From positions 1 through 25,510 of the forward strand of contig JBGALI010000034.1 of assembly GCA_044223975.1 (NCBI GenBank): a stretch of 25,510 bases of DNA, written 5' to 3'. The translations under genes were made by a program, and so were the position numbers. Under the pieces are notes generated by a model. The model did no database searches. It was not told the origin of the DNA and worked only from the letters and a program-made list of their open reading frames with translations. This DNA is from CAZCPB01 sp044223975 (GTDB lineage: Bacteria; Planctomycetota; Phycisphaerae; Phycisphaerales; UBA1924). Shown here one piece after another: positions 14,101 to 21,988 of this stretch. Within the stretch, counting starts at the first letter, position 1. Each line of letters opens with the position of its first letter.

Positions 14101-15225
14101 ATGACCGGACAAACCGCCAACATCGTCCACGGCGCCCCCTCGGGCAGGCCCAGGAACCCCAACAACCGCCCCGGCCTGGACTACCGCGCGCAGGCCGCGA
14201 CGTTCCAGAAATTCCCGCACCGAATCGTCGATTCGCACAGCCACATCGTGGGCGCCGGCGCGGCCCGGGTGTACGACGATGCGCGCCGGGCCTACGGCGT
14301 GGGGCTCACGTACTCCATGACTCCGATGCCCTTCGTCGATGCCGTGCGCGACGTGCTGGGCGACACCATCCGCTTCATCGCGATCCCGACGTGGGGCGAC
14401 CCGGACAAGGAGCGCGCATGGCGCGCCGGGTTCCTCGAGAACATCGAGCTCTTCCACGCAAAGTACGACGCCAGGATGATGAAGATCTGGAACTCCCCCT
14501 CGCTCCGGGACCGGTTCCCCGGCGCGTCGGGCACCGATCTGGTCGAAATGGACAGCCCCTGGCGCCTCAAGGCCGCGGAACTGGCCCAGAGCCTGGGCAT
14601 GTCGATCATGGTTCACATCGCCGACCCCGATACCTGGTTCAAGGCCAAGTACGCCGACGCGGCAAAGTACAAGACCAAGCGCGATCAGTACGAGGGGCTG
14701 GAGCGAATGCTCGACCGGTTCACCACGCCATGGATCGCGGCCCACATGGGCGGGTGGCCCGAGGACCTGAAATTCCTCGACGGCCTGCTCTCGCGCCACC
14801 CGAACCTGCACCTGGATACCTCGGCAACCAAGTGGCAGGTGCGCGAGTTGTCCAAGCACCCGCCGGAAGAGTCGCGCGCGTTCTTCACCAAGTGGAAGGG
14901 GAGGATTCTCTTCGGCTCGGACATCGTGACCAGCGACGATCACCTGGCCCCGCAGAAGGTGAACCCCGCGCACCCCAAGGCCGACCAGGCCGACAGCCCC
15001 GAGAGCGCCTTTGACCTGTACGCCAGCCGCTTTTGGGCCCTGCGCACGCTGCTTGAAACCAGCTTCGATGGCGAATCACCCATCGCCGACGGGGATCTGA
15101 AAATGGTGGAGCCGGGGAAGTACGACGACGCCTCCGCGCCTCGCCTCCGCGGCATGGGCCTGCCGCGCGATGTGCTGGAGTCGCTCTACTTCGGCGCGGC
15201 CGAGAAGTTCTTCGGCGCAGTCTGA
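14101..15225 (+). CDS. Amidohydrolase-family metal-dependent hydrolase (amidohydrolase_2 type)
   Basis: The protein has 374 residues. It has the TIM-barrel metal-site pattern of the amidohydrolase_2 group: D44-S-H46-S-H48 at the end of strand 1 (RIVDSHSHIVG), a His in SIMVHIADPDTW, a His in WIAAHMGGWPEDL, and the catalytic Asp in RILFGSDIVTSDDH. These enzymes hydrolyse C-N or decarboxylate C-C bonds using Zn or another metal. The C-terminal end AAEKFFG fits the family (from memory, N-A-x-R-L-F/L-G in relatives). No signal peptide is present. The ATG at 14101 has no clear Shine-Dalgarno; an in-frame ATG at 14068 does have GAGGG six bases upstream, so the protein could be 11 residues longer. 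The substrate is unknown. Confidence 0.9.
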   Translation: MTGQTANIVHGAPSGRPRNPNNRPGLDYRAQAATFQKFPHRIVDSHSHIVGAGAARVYDDARRAYGVGLTYSMTPMPFVDAVRDVLGDTIRFIAIPTWGDPDKERAWRAGFLENIELFHAKYDARMMKIWNSPSLRDRFPGASGTDLVEMDSPWRLKAAELAQSLGMSIMVHIADPDTWFKAKYADAAKYKTKRDQYEGLERMLDRFTTPWIAAHMGGWPEDLKFLDGLLSRHPNLHLDTSATKWQVRELSKHPPEESRAFFTKWKGRILFGSDIVTSDDHLAPQKVNPAHPKADQADSPESAFDLYASRFWALRTLLETSFDGESPIADGDLKMVEPGKYDDASAPRLRGMGLPRDVLESLYFGAAEKFFGAV

Positions 15226-15295
15226 TCCCCATGCCCGGCGGCGAAGCCGGTGCATCATTTCGACGTCGGCCGACGACCGGGTTCGTGGGCCGATC

Positions 15296-16000
15296 TCATT
15301 CGGCGTTGCGCCCCGGCGGCTTGGCCTTGGGCGCCGGGGGCGGCGGCATCAGCTCCAGCATCGTCTGCAGCCGCTTGGCGCACTCTGCCGCGGCCTTCTC
15401 GTTGCGGGGCACGCGGAACTTGGCGCCGAACACCGAAGCGCCGAGCTTGTCCACGAAGCCCGGCGTGCTGGTGATCAGGCGTCCCGTGCCGCGCGAGATG
15501 CTGCCGGCGAACGTGTCTCCCCCGGGAGCGGAGCGGGGATTGAGAAACGCGCCGCCGCCGTACATCCCGATCTGGCCGCGCGCGACCACGATCGTGCGGA
15601 ATACCACGCTGCACGCGCCCACGTCGATCGGCGTGCTGCCCGCTTCGGGGGTGATGAACACGTGCAGGTGAACAAACTGACCGGAGACCGAGGAAAGGTC
15701 CGCGTCGGGCTCGAGCGCGCTGCGCGGCAGGTCGGACAGGTAAATGTCGGCCGTGTTCTTGTCGGATGAGGCGTAGACCAGCGTGGTCATCCGGCCGTCC
15801 AATTCCGCGGTGCCCGCCTCCGAGGTCAGCGACGTTGTCGCACCCGTGGCACAGCCCAGGCCCATCAGCGGCACAACTGCGAGCATCAGGAGTCGTCCGG
15901 CCCATCGCCACGATCCCGGCTTCGGCTTCCGTTCGCATGCTCGAACGTCGGGGCCGGTGGTCAGCTGGACTTCCGTGTTGTTCGCGACGGATTGGAACAT
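15296..16000 (-). CDS. Hypothetical envelope protein (lipoprotein-like N-terminus)
   Basis: The protein has 234 residues. ATG at 16000 with GGGAG seven bases upstream. After ~37 mostly polar residues comes a hydrophobic segment (RLLMLAVVPLMGLGCATG, about residues 36-53) ending in Cys50. It looks like a lipoprotein signal, but position -3 is Gly instead of the usual Leu, and the long N-terminus is odd, so it may be a membrane anchor or start further in. The rest is a soluble beta-rich domain (TTLVYASSDKNTADIYLSDLP, GQFVHLHVFITPEAGSTPID, ACSVVFRTIVVARGQIGMYGGGAF). The C-terminus is Pro/Lys-rich (MPPPPAPKAKPPG). The family was not recognised. It is divergent from the exported TPR gene at 16197, so the two may share a regulatory region. 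Confidence 0.75.
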   Translation of the reverse strand: MFQSVANNTEVQLTTGPDVRACERKPKPGSWRWAGRLLMLAVVPLMGLGCATGATTSLTSEAGTAELDGRMTTLVYASSDKNTADIYLSDLPRSALEPDADLSSVSGQFVHLHVFITPEAGSTPIDVGACSVVFRTIVVARGQIGMYGGGAFLNPRSAPGGDTFAGSISRGTGRLITSTPGFVDKLGASVFGAKFRVPRNEKAAAECAKRLQTMLELMPPPPAPKAKPPGRNAE

Positions 16001-16196
16001 CTCCCGGCTCCCGGACGTCACATAGAAAGGGGCAACGGTCGATGCACAGGATGGTGAGACGCCAAGTCTCCTGCAACCGTGCAAAACTTGCTGGCGAATA
16101 GCACCGAACACAACTAGACTATCGGCACGCCGACGTGTTCCGCGACACCAGCGTACGAGTTGAGGATCCACGACGATCCCATTCGAAAGGCAAGCC

Positions 16197-17516
16197 ATGG
16201 AGACGCCACGAGCGAAAATCACCGTCCTTGGCACGGCGTTTCTTCTCGCGTGCGCGGGCACCGCGCTCGCGCAGCTTCCCAACCGTACCGCCCAGCCCAT
16301 GCGAACCGGCTTCTTCGCAAACCCGGTCGCGACGCCGGCGCCCTCGCCGATGGCTCCCGCGGCGGTCGCGGCGCCGCGCGCGGTTCCCGCGATGCAGGCT
16401 CCCTCTCGTGCGGCCGCGGCCATCGCGTCGTCCCCGCGCCGCGGTTCGACCGGCGGGGTCGTCCCGGTCGCGAGCGTGCCGTCAGGGAACGGCGGGGCAG
16501 CGCTGCCGTCTCGGCAGAACATCATGCCGCGAAACACCGGCGCCGGATTGGCGCCGACGCAGGTGGTCGTGCCGGAGTCCACGGTGCTGCCCCCGGGGCG
16601 GCGCCCGGTGTACGACACTCCCCTGCCGCCCCGCGTGGATCCGCGCGGCGGCTTCCAGCCGGCCCCGGGCACCGATGGCGCCAGCGTGATCCCTCCCGCG
16701 GGCGCCGGCGGCGGAGGTGCCCCGAACCGGCAGGGCACGTTCTATTCCGCCAGCCTTGGTTCGAATGGCTTCAGCGCCAATGTCCTGGTGAACGAGGACA
16801 ACTTCCGTTTCGCCGCCCACTTGGGGTCGGTGAACAACGCGTGGTACCGGCCATGCTGGACCTCCAACTCGTGGTGCGAGCCCTGCCGCCCCCCATACGC
16901 GGGCTGGTGCGGCACGGGATGGGGCGGGTACTACCCGTACTGGGGCTGGAATTCGTGGCCCGGCTACTACTACCCGACCTACTCGTACACGCTCCCGGTG
17001 ACCAGCGCCAGCTCGGTCATGTATCAGGATCCGAATCTCTCTTCCAATGTCGCGCAGGCTCCGAGTGCGCCGGCCTTGTCGGAATTCGAGCGTGCATCGC
17101 TGCTGATGCAGGACCGCCGCTTCGCCGAGGCCGCGACCGCGTTCCGAGCCGCGCTGAAGGCCGACCCCGGTGACGCGCCCGCGCGCCGTTGGCTGGGCAT
17201 CTCGATGCTGCTGCTGGGCCGGACGCAGGACGGGGCCGCCGAGATTTCGCGGGCGTACGCGACAGACCCCGACCTCGCGGACACATCGCCGGACCTTGAG
17301 GCGATGGGGCTCACCGTGCGGCAGATGTCCGACCTCTGCGCCCCGGTGATCACGTACGCCAAGCGCGTCAATTCCTCGGCCGGGTATGTCACCGCGGCGA
17401 TGCTGATGCAGGTCCGCAGCCGGCCCGACCTGGCCGCCAAGATGCTCGACAGCGCCCGCGCGGCGGGCATGGACAGCGCCGTCATCGTGCGTCTCAATCA
17501 GGCGATGACCCGCTGA
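16197..17516 (+). CDS. Exported protein with Trp/Tyr/Gly-rich segment and TPR repeats
   Basis: The protein has 439 residues. ATG at 16197 with AAAGG six bases upstream. A signal peptide is clear (METPRAKITVLGTAFLLAC...GTALA|QLPN, cut after residue 25). Residues 40-180 are low complexity, rich in Pro, Ala and Gly, probably disordered. About residues 214-264 are very rich in Trp, Tyr, Gly and Cys (four Cys in CWTSNSWCEPC and GWC), a wall- or surface-like segment. About residues 294-362 form two TPR-like helical hairpins (SEFERASLLMQDRRFAEAATAF then ALKADPGDAPARRWLGISML), which usually bind protein partners. It is likely periplasmic or on the cell surface. The function is unknown. It is divergent from the lipoprotein-like gene. 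Confidence 0.85.
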   Translation: METPRAKITVLGTAFLLACAGTALAQLPNRTAQPMRTGFFANPVATPAPSPMAPAAVAAPRAVPAMQAPSRAAAAIASSPRRGSTGGVVPVASVPSGNGGAALPSRQNIMPRNTGAGLAPTQVVVPESTVLPPGRRPVYDTPLPPRVDPRGGFQPAPGTDGASVIPPAGAGGGGAPNRQGTFYSASLGSNGFSANVLVNEDNFRFAAHLGSVNNAWYRPCWTSNSWCEPCRPPYAGWCGTGWGGYYPYWGWNSWPGYYYPTYSYTLPVTSASSVMYQDPNLSSNVAQAPSAPALSEFERASLLMQDRRFAEAATAFRAALKADPGDAPARRWLGISMLLLGRTQDGAAEISRAYATDPDLADTSPDLEAMGLTVRQMSDLCAPVITYAKRVNSSAGYVTAAMLMQVRSRPDLAAKMLDSARAAGMDSAVIVRLNQAMTR

Positions 17517-17531
17517 GCCGCTGCACGGGGC

Positions 17532-17562
17532 TTGATTCGATCGCGGCGCCGCTCGATATAGT
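17532..17562 (+). promoter_or_regulatory. Putative promoter of the first tandem paralogue
   Basis: TTGATT at 17532-17537 and TATAGT at 17557-17562. The spacer of 19 bases is long, but the -10 is good (GATATA with 17 bases is an alternative). It lies about 40 bases upstream of the ATG at 17604. Confidence 0.4.
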
Positions 17563-17603
17563 CCGGACCCCGGCGTGCACGCGGCGCGGGGCCGGAGTCC
17601 GTG

Positions 17604-18566
17604 ATGGCGACGCTGCCGACGGTGCTGATGACCGACACGATCCGCGCGACCCAGCCCGGCCAGAGCCACGGGGGCGCGTTCCTTATCGACCTCGAGCGCG
17701 GCACCCACCGCCAGGTCATCGACTGGAACGAACAGAACATCGCCTGGGACGGGCGCGGGGCCGAGCGCGGGATGCGCGGCGTCGCGGTCCGCGGACGCGA
17801 GGTCTTCATTGCGGTCCACAATCGGATCCTGGTCTTCGATCCCGAGTTCCGCCTGCTGCGCGAGCACACCAGCCCGCACCTGGGCGACTGCCACGAACTG
17901 TGCCTGGACGGCGAAACGCTCTACGCGGCTTCCACTCGCTTTGATTCGATCCTCGCGCTCGACCTGGCGTCGGGCGAGTTCACGCGGGCGTGGATGTTCC
18001 GCGTCCCGCGGGAAAAGGACCCGCGCACCAACCCCGGGCAGCCTCAACCTCGTCCGGTGATCGTCAAGTACGACCCGCGCTCGGGCAAGGGGCCCCCGGC
18101 GGCGGACACGGTGCACCTGAACCACGCATGGTCCGAGGACGGGCGGTTGTATTTCTCCGGCGTGCTGCTCAAGCACGTGCTGTATTTTGAAGGTGGAGGC
18201 GTGCGGAAGCACGCCGACGTGCCCGACTGGACCCACAACGCGCGCCCGTTCCGCGGCGGCGTGCTCTGCAACAGCACCGGGGCCGACGCGATCTGCCACC
18301 TCGACACGCGCGGCACGATCATCAAGCAGTTCCCGGTAGTGAAGTACGAACCCGGGGCGCTGCTGAACGTTCCGCCGGAGAAAAACGCGGCTCGCCAGGG
18401 ATTCGCTCGCGGGCTTGTCGCGACTTCCGAAGGGTTGATCATTGGAGGCTCATCTCCCGGCACCGTCAGCGCGTACGACTACGAGTCGGGGGCGCTGGTG
18501 CGGTCGGTGAACGTGTCGATGGATGTTCGCCGTGCACCCCACGGGCTTACGGTGTGGCCGTGCTAG
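17604..18566 (+). CDS. Conserved protein of unknown function, probable beta-propeller (tandem paralogue A)
   Basis: The protein has 320 residues. The ATG at 17604 has GGAG six bases upstream; the GTG at 17601 is too close to it. It is colinear over its whole length with the next gene. Shared motifs are LPTVLMTDxIR, SHGGAxLxxLE, DWNxQxIxWxGRG, LGxCHE, LYxASTxFDSIL, KGPP, WTHNxRPxRGGVLCNST and APHGLxxWP. The repeating short strands separated by aspartate turns (VFIAVHNRILVFDPEFRLL, LYAASTRFDSILALDLASGEF) suggest a beta-propeller, perhaps six-bladed. There is no signal peptide. The invariant His and Cys motifs could mark a metal or active site (inference). No family name could be assigned with confidence. 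Confidence 0.85.
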   Translation: MATLPTVLMTDTIRATQPGQSHGGAFLIDLERGTHRQVIDWNEQNIAWDGRGAERGMRGVAVRGREVFIAVHNRILVFDPEFRLLREHTSPHLGDCHELCLDGETLYAASTRFDSILALDLASGEFTRAWMFRVPREKDPRTNPGQPQPRPVIVKYDPRSGKGPPAADTVHLNHAWSEDGRLYFSGVLLKHVLYFEGGGVRKHADVPDWTHNARPFRGGVLCNSTGADAICHLDTRGTIIKQFPVVKYEPGALLNVPPEKNAARQGFARGLVATSEGLIIGGSSPGTVSAYDYESGALVRSVNVSMDVRRAPHGLTVWPC

Positions 18567-18690
18567 CCCGCCGCGGACGAACCGTCGAAACCGTGCGTCC
18601 GCAGCGCCGCCCGACTCTGCTCTCCGACCACCCCCACCGCTCACCGCCGCACCACTTGCCGATACAGTTTTCTCCACCCCGGAGTCGCAG

Positions 18691-19656
18691 ATGCCCAAGC
18701 TTCCGACTGTCCTGATGACCGACTGCATCCGCTCGGCCAACATCGGCAACAGCCACGGGGGCGCGTACCTCGTCAACCTGGAAGCCGGAAGCTGGCAGAA
18801 GGTGCTCGACTGGAACGACCAGGCGATCGACTGGGAGGGCCGCGGCTCCGACCGCGGGCTGCGCGGCATCGCCTTCCACAACGGCGAGATCTACATCGCC
18901 GCCAGCAACGAGCTCTTTGTGTTCGGGCAGGACTTCAAGATCAAGCGATCGTTCAAGAACCGCTACCTGGGGCACTGCCATGAGATTTTCCTCGACGGCG
19001 ACACGCTGTACCTAGCCTCCACGCTGTTTGATTCCATCCTGACCTTCGACATCCCCTCGGGCCAGTTCGGCCGGGCCTGGACGTTCCGGTACCTCGTCCA
19101 GAAGGACGCCGCGGGCGGGCCCGGCGGCGGACCGCCGCGGGTGATGGTGCTCACCTACGACGCCTCGAAGGACAAGGGGCCGCCGCGGGGAGATTCGACG
19201 CACCTCAACATGGTGTGGGCGGAGCAGGGGCTGATCTATTTCTCCGGTGTGCGGATCAATCGCCTGCTGTGCATCGACCCGACCAAGGGCATCCGCAAGC
19301 ACGCCAACATCCCGATCTGGACCCACAACACACGCCCGTACCGGGGCGGGGTTCTGTGCAACAGCACCGCCAACGACTCGATTTGCCAGCTCGACCTCCA
19401 GGGCAAGGTGCTCAAGGAGTTCCCAGTGCCGCGCTATGACGAGGCGGCCCTGACCAACAAGCCCACGGGCGAAGACGTCGCGCGCCAAGCCTTCGGGCGC
19501 GGGCTGGTGACGACCGAGGACGGGCTGATCATCGGGAGTTCTTCGCCTTCGACGGTCACGGTGTACGACTTTGAATCGGGGAAGACGATCAAGTCCGTGA
19601 ACATCACGATGGACGTGCGGAACGCGCCGCACGGGCTGGCGCTTTGGCCGTTCTGA
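18691..19656 (+). CDS. Conserved protein of unknown function, probable beta-propeller (tandem paralogue B)
   Basis: The protein has 321 residues. The ATG at 18691 has GGAG six bases upstream in almost the same context as paralogue A (CCGGAGTC before both starts). By eye about half or more of its residues match paralogue A without large gaps. The main difference is a Gly/Pro-rich loop (DAAGGPGGGPPRV) where A has a Pro/Gln-rich one. Repeated IYIAASNELFVFGQDFKI and LYLASTLFDSILTFDIPSGQF strands suggest propeller blades. It keeps WTHNTRPYRGGVLCNST and the closing NAPHGLALWPF. The 124-base spacer separating the two genes shows no terminator. They are probably co-transcribed products of a local duplication that has since diverged. 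Confidence 0.85.
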   Translation: MPKLPTVLMTDCIRSANIGNSHGGAYLVNLEAGSWQKVLDWNDQAIDWEGRGSDRGLRGIAFHNGEIYIAASNELFVFGQDFKIKRSFKNRYLGHCHEIFLDGDTLYLASTLFDSILTFDIPSGQFGRAWTFRYLVQKDAAGGPGGGPPRVMVLTYDASKDKGPPRGDSTHLNMVWAEQGLIYFSGVRINRLLCIDPTKGIRKHANIPIWTHNTRPYRGGVLCNSTANDSICQLDLQGKVLKEFPVPRYDEAALTNKPTGEDVARQAFGRGLVTTEDGLIIGSSSPSTVTVYDFESGKTIKSVNITMDVRNAPHGLALWPF

Positions 19657-19665
19657 ATCGGGGAA

Positions 19666-19932
19666 TCAGGGGCCGGAGCGCGGGCAACCGCATTCCGGGC
19701 ATGGGCCGTCGGGAGGAATGCCCCGCAGGTCGTAGCTGCACTTGAGACAGAACCGGTGGGACCGGGCCTTCGACGACCGCCAGACGAGCAAAGCAACGAT
19801 AATCAGAGCCCCAGTGGCGACATCGACCACCCCTCCCATCGAACCGCCGATGGCCATCATCCGCCAAGTTGCGACCCCTACCAGAACCGCCAGAAGCAGG
19901 CGCACGGGCAGGAATTTCGGGTCTGGCCACAA
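19666..19932 (-). CDS. Small membrane protein with C-terminal zinc ribbon
   Basis: The end of the protein is clear but its start is not. The C-terminal ~25 residues carry two Cys pairs, CLKCSYDLRG then CPECG, the same zinc-ribbon signature as in the 9752-10702 protein. Before it are two hydrophobic stretches (LPVRLLLAVLVGVATW and VDVATGALIIVALLVW), probably membrane helices. The TTG at 19932 would give 88 residues with both helices, but has only a weak GGAA upstream. An in-frame ATG at 20055 would add 41 residues that do not look like protein and would run into the rplK promoter region. It is convergent with paralogue B. Function unknown. Confidence 0.55.
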   Translation of the reverse strand: MWPDPKFLPVRLLLAVLVGVATWRMMAIGGSMGGVVDVATGALIIVALLVWRSSKARSHRFCLKCSYDLRGIPPDGPCPECGCPRSGP

Positions 19933-19980
19933 CGGTTGATTCCAGCGGCCAATCGACTGGCCCGCAAAGTTGCCCGGGGC

Positions 19981-19986
19981 TATTAT
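19981..19986 (+). promoter_or_regulatory. Possible -10 element of the rplK operon
   Basis: TATTAT in a GC-rich setting, 144 bases upstream of rplK. The hexamer 17 bases upstream is TGGCCC, a poor -35. It would leave a long leader that contains the hairpin at 20085-20112. No secE or nusG gene lies upstream, so a promoter is needed here. Confidence 0.3.
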
Positions 19987-20084
19987 CCCGCCCTGCCCAT
20001 TCGGGGCGTGCCGGTGCCGCGAGGCCCGGCGACAACCCGCGGCCGCATGAACCACCGAGCCGGTCCGACCCTTTAGCCGGGGCG

Positions 20085-20112
20085 GGCCTTACGGAACCCA
20101 AAGTTCCGGGCC
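20085..20112 (+). promoter_or_regulatory. rplK-rplA leader hairpin, possible L1 autoregulatory site
   Basis: CGGAAC (20092-20097) pairs with GTTCCG (20103-20108) around a CCAAA loop, and GGCC at 20085-20088 can pair with GGCC at 20109-20112 across a three-base bulge. The structure ends 18 bases before the rplK ATG, close to the Shine-Dalgarno GGAGG. In many bacteria ribosomal protein L1 represses this operon by binding its leader. Whether this hairpin is that site is inference. Confidence 0.4.
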
Positions 20113-20130
20113 GGTGGGAGGTGGAGAACG

Positions 20131-20559
20131 ATGGCAAAGAAGGAAGTCACTCAAATCTTCAAGATCATGGCGACGGGCGGCGCTGCAACGCCGGCCCCGC
20201 CGCTGGGTCCCGTGCTGGGCTCCAAGGGTGTCAACCCGGGCCAGTTCATCCAGAAGTTCAACGCCGCGACGCAGAACGTCAAAGGCAAGATCGTCGGGTG
20301 CATCGTCACGGTGTACAACGACCGGTCGTTTGACTTTGAGATCAAGGGCTCCCCGGCCTCGGTCATGATCCGCGACGCGGCCAAGATCGAGAAGGGCTCG
20401 GGCGTTCCCAACAAGGAAAAGGTCGGCAAGATCACCAAGGACCAGGTGAAGTCGATCGCCCAGGCGAAGATGGCGGACCTCAACGCCCACTCCGTCGAAG
20501 CGGCGATGCGGGTCATCGAAGGGACGGCACGCTCGATGGGCGTGACCGTGGAGGGCTGA
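20131..20559 (+). CDS. rplK: 50S ribosomal protein L11
   Basis: The protein has 142 residues, the standard length. It binds the GTPase-associated region of 23S rRNA at the base of the L10-L12 stalk. The N-terminal domain has the family block GGAATPAPPLGPVLGSKGVN (residues 16-35) and VTVYNDRSFDFEIKGSPASV. The C-terminal rRNA-binding domain has KIEKGSGVPNKEKVGKIT and MADLNAHSVEAAMRVIEGTARSMG. The ATG at 20131 follows a purine-rich GGGAGGTGGAGAACG. It is the first gene of the cluster. The usual upstream partners secE and nusG are absent. rplA follows after only four bases. Confidence 0.98.
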   Translation: MAKKEVTQIFKIMATGGAATPAPPLGPVLGSKGVNPGQFIQKFNAATQNVKGKIVGCIVTVYNDRSFDFEIKGSPASVMIRDAAKIEKGSGVPNKEKVGKITKDQVKSIAQAKMADLNAHSVEAAMRVIEGTARSMGVTVEG

Positions 20560-20563
20560 AGCG

Positions 20564-21268
20564 ATGGCCAAGCACATGGGTAAGCGTCACAAGGCGAACC
20601 TCGCGCTCAAGCCCAAGGAGGCGCTCGCCGCCCCCGAGGCGGTTGCGGCGCTCAAGAAGTACAAGACCACCAAGTTTGACCAGACGGTCAACCTCTGCAT
20701 GCACCTGGGTCTCGACCCGGCCCAGGCCGAGCAGGCCCTGCGCGGCTCGATCAGCCTTCCCAAGGGCATCGGCAAGACCAAGCGCGTCATCGCCTTCTGC
20801 CAGAGCGACGTTGCCCCCAAGGCCCTCGCGGCGGGCGCGGTGAAGGCCGGCGGCGAGGAGCTGGTCAGCGAGATCGAGAAGGGCTGGATGGAGTTCGACG
20901 TCGCCGTCGCGTCCCCGGACATGATGCGCGTCGTCTCCAAGCTCGGCAAGGTGCTTGGCCCCAAGGGCCTCATGCCCTCGCCCAAGGCCGGAACGGTCAC
21001 GCCCCAGGTGGCCGACGCCGTGAAGGAATACGCCGCGGGCAAGGTCGAGTACCGCTCCGACAAGGCCGGCAACGTGCACGCGGTGATCGGCAAGCTCAGC
21101 TTCGCCGACGGCGACCTGGTCGCCAACCTCGAGCACTTCATCAAGGCCATGGAGAAGGCCCGGCCTTCCACGGCCAAGGGCATCTACATCAAGAAGATCA
21201 CCGTCAGCGGGGCGATGAGCCCCGGCGTCCAGGTGAAGTACACCCCGGTGGTCGTGACCGAAGAGTGA
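20564..21268 (+). CDS. rplA: 50S ribosomal protein L1
   Basis: The protein has 234 residues, the normal size. It forms the L1 stalk that moves deacylated tRNA out of the E site, and in many bacteria represses its own operon. The family signature is plain: MMRVVSKLGKVLGPKGLMPSP then KAGTVT (about residues 122-150). The C-terminal ends with GIYIKKITVSGAMSPGVQVK. The N-terminus is rich in Lys and His as expected for an rRNA-binding protein. The ATG is four bases after the rplK stop, with GGAGGGCTGAAGCG before it, so the genes are translated from one message. A 61-base spacer separates it from rplJ. Confidence 0.98.
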   Translation: MAKHMGKRHKANLALKPKEALAAPEAVAALKKYKTTKFDQTVNLCMHLGLDPAQAEQALRGSISLPKGIGKTKRVIAFCQSDVAPKALAAGAVKAGGEELVSEIEKGWMEFDVAVASPDMMRVVSKLGKVLGPKGLMPSPKAGTVTPQVADAVKEYAAGKVEYRSDKAGNVHAVIGKLSFADGDLVANLEHFIKAMEKARPSTAKGIYIKKITVSGAMSPGVQVKYTPVVVTEE

Positions 21269-21329
21269 TCGAGTCGGGCAGCGATGGTTGGCGGGCCCCC
21301 GGCGGCCGGTTCTGGCGAGGAAGTGACCC

Positions 21330-21890
21330 ATGTCAAAGACGATGAAGCAGGCCATCATGCGGGACTACAAGGGGCGGATCGCCGGCAGCGATACCGCCGA
21401 GTTCCCAGACGCGATGCTGATCAGCATCCGCGCGGTCAAGGCGCGGGACACGACCGCCATCCGCAACACGCTGGCCAAGAAGAAGATCAAGATCACGGTC
21501 GTGCGGAACTCGCTGGCGCGCAAGACCTTTGAGGGGTCCGGCCTGGCGGCGCTCGCCGACCTGCTCACGGGCCCCAGCGCCCTGGCCTACGGCGGCTCCT
21601 CGGTCATCGAGGTCGCCCGCGAGGTCGTCGGCCTCCTGACCAAGTTCCCCACGATCGAGCTCAAGGGCGCCGTGCTCGACGGCACGCTCTTCACCGGCAA
21701 GAAGGGGTGCGAGGAACTCAGCAAGTTCCCCACCAAGGACGAGGCCATCGGCCAGATCGTCACGCTCGTGGTCAGCCCCGCCCGCAAGCTCATGGGCGCC
21801 ATCAAGGGCCCGGGGGCCAAGGTCGCCGGCATCGTCAAGGCGATCGAGCTCAAGCTGGAGAAGGGCGAAGCCATTGCCAAGGCCGGCTGA
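21330..21890 (+). CDS. rplJ: 50S ribosomal protein L10
   Basis: The protein has 186 residues. L10 anchors several L7/L12 dimers to the ribosome through its C-terminal helix. Family marks include VVRNSLARKTFEGSGL (about residues 57-72), LLTGPSALAYGG, and TIELKGAVLDG. The last helical part (IVKAIELKLEKGEAIAKAG) fits the L12-binding tail. The ATG at 21330 follows GAGGAAG. In most bacteria rplL follows at once and L10-L12 autoregulates both. Here a strong terminator follows instead and then a gene on the opposite strand, so rplL is not in this transcript. Confidence 0.97.
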   Translation: MSKTMKQAIMRDYKGRIAGSDTAEFPDAMLISIRAVKARDTTAIRNTLAKKKIKITVVRNSLARKTFEGSGLAALADLLTGPSALAYGGSSVIEVAREVVGLLTKFPTIELKGAVLDGTLFTGKKGCEELSKFPTKDEAIGQIVTLVVSPARKLMGAIKGPGAKVAGIVKAIELKLEKGEAIAKAG

Positions 21891-21931
21891 GCTCAGGTCG
21901 CCGAACGGCGCTCGATCCCAACCGTGCATTT

Positions 21932-21968
21932 AGCAGGGCCGCGGCTTGTCGCGGCCTTGCTTGTTTTT
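21932..21968 (+). terminator. Intrinsic terminator after rplJ
   Basis: A 12-bp stem with a single G-U pair (21932-21943 with 21950-21961), a six-base loop GCTTGT, then TG and TTTTT (21964-21968). It should end the rplK-rplA-rplJ transcript before the antisense gene. On the opposite strand there is no T-run. Confidence 0.9.
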
Positions 21969-21988
21969 GATACACGTGTCGCAGGCAA

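Noticed and set aside
16482..18299. Long minus-strand open frame opposite the TPR gene and paralogue A
   Set aside because: Antisense shadow; covers two well-supported genes and has no recognisable domain.
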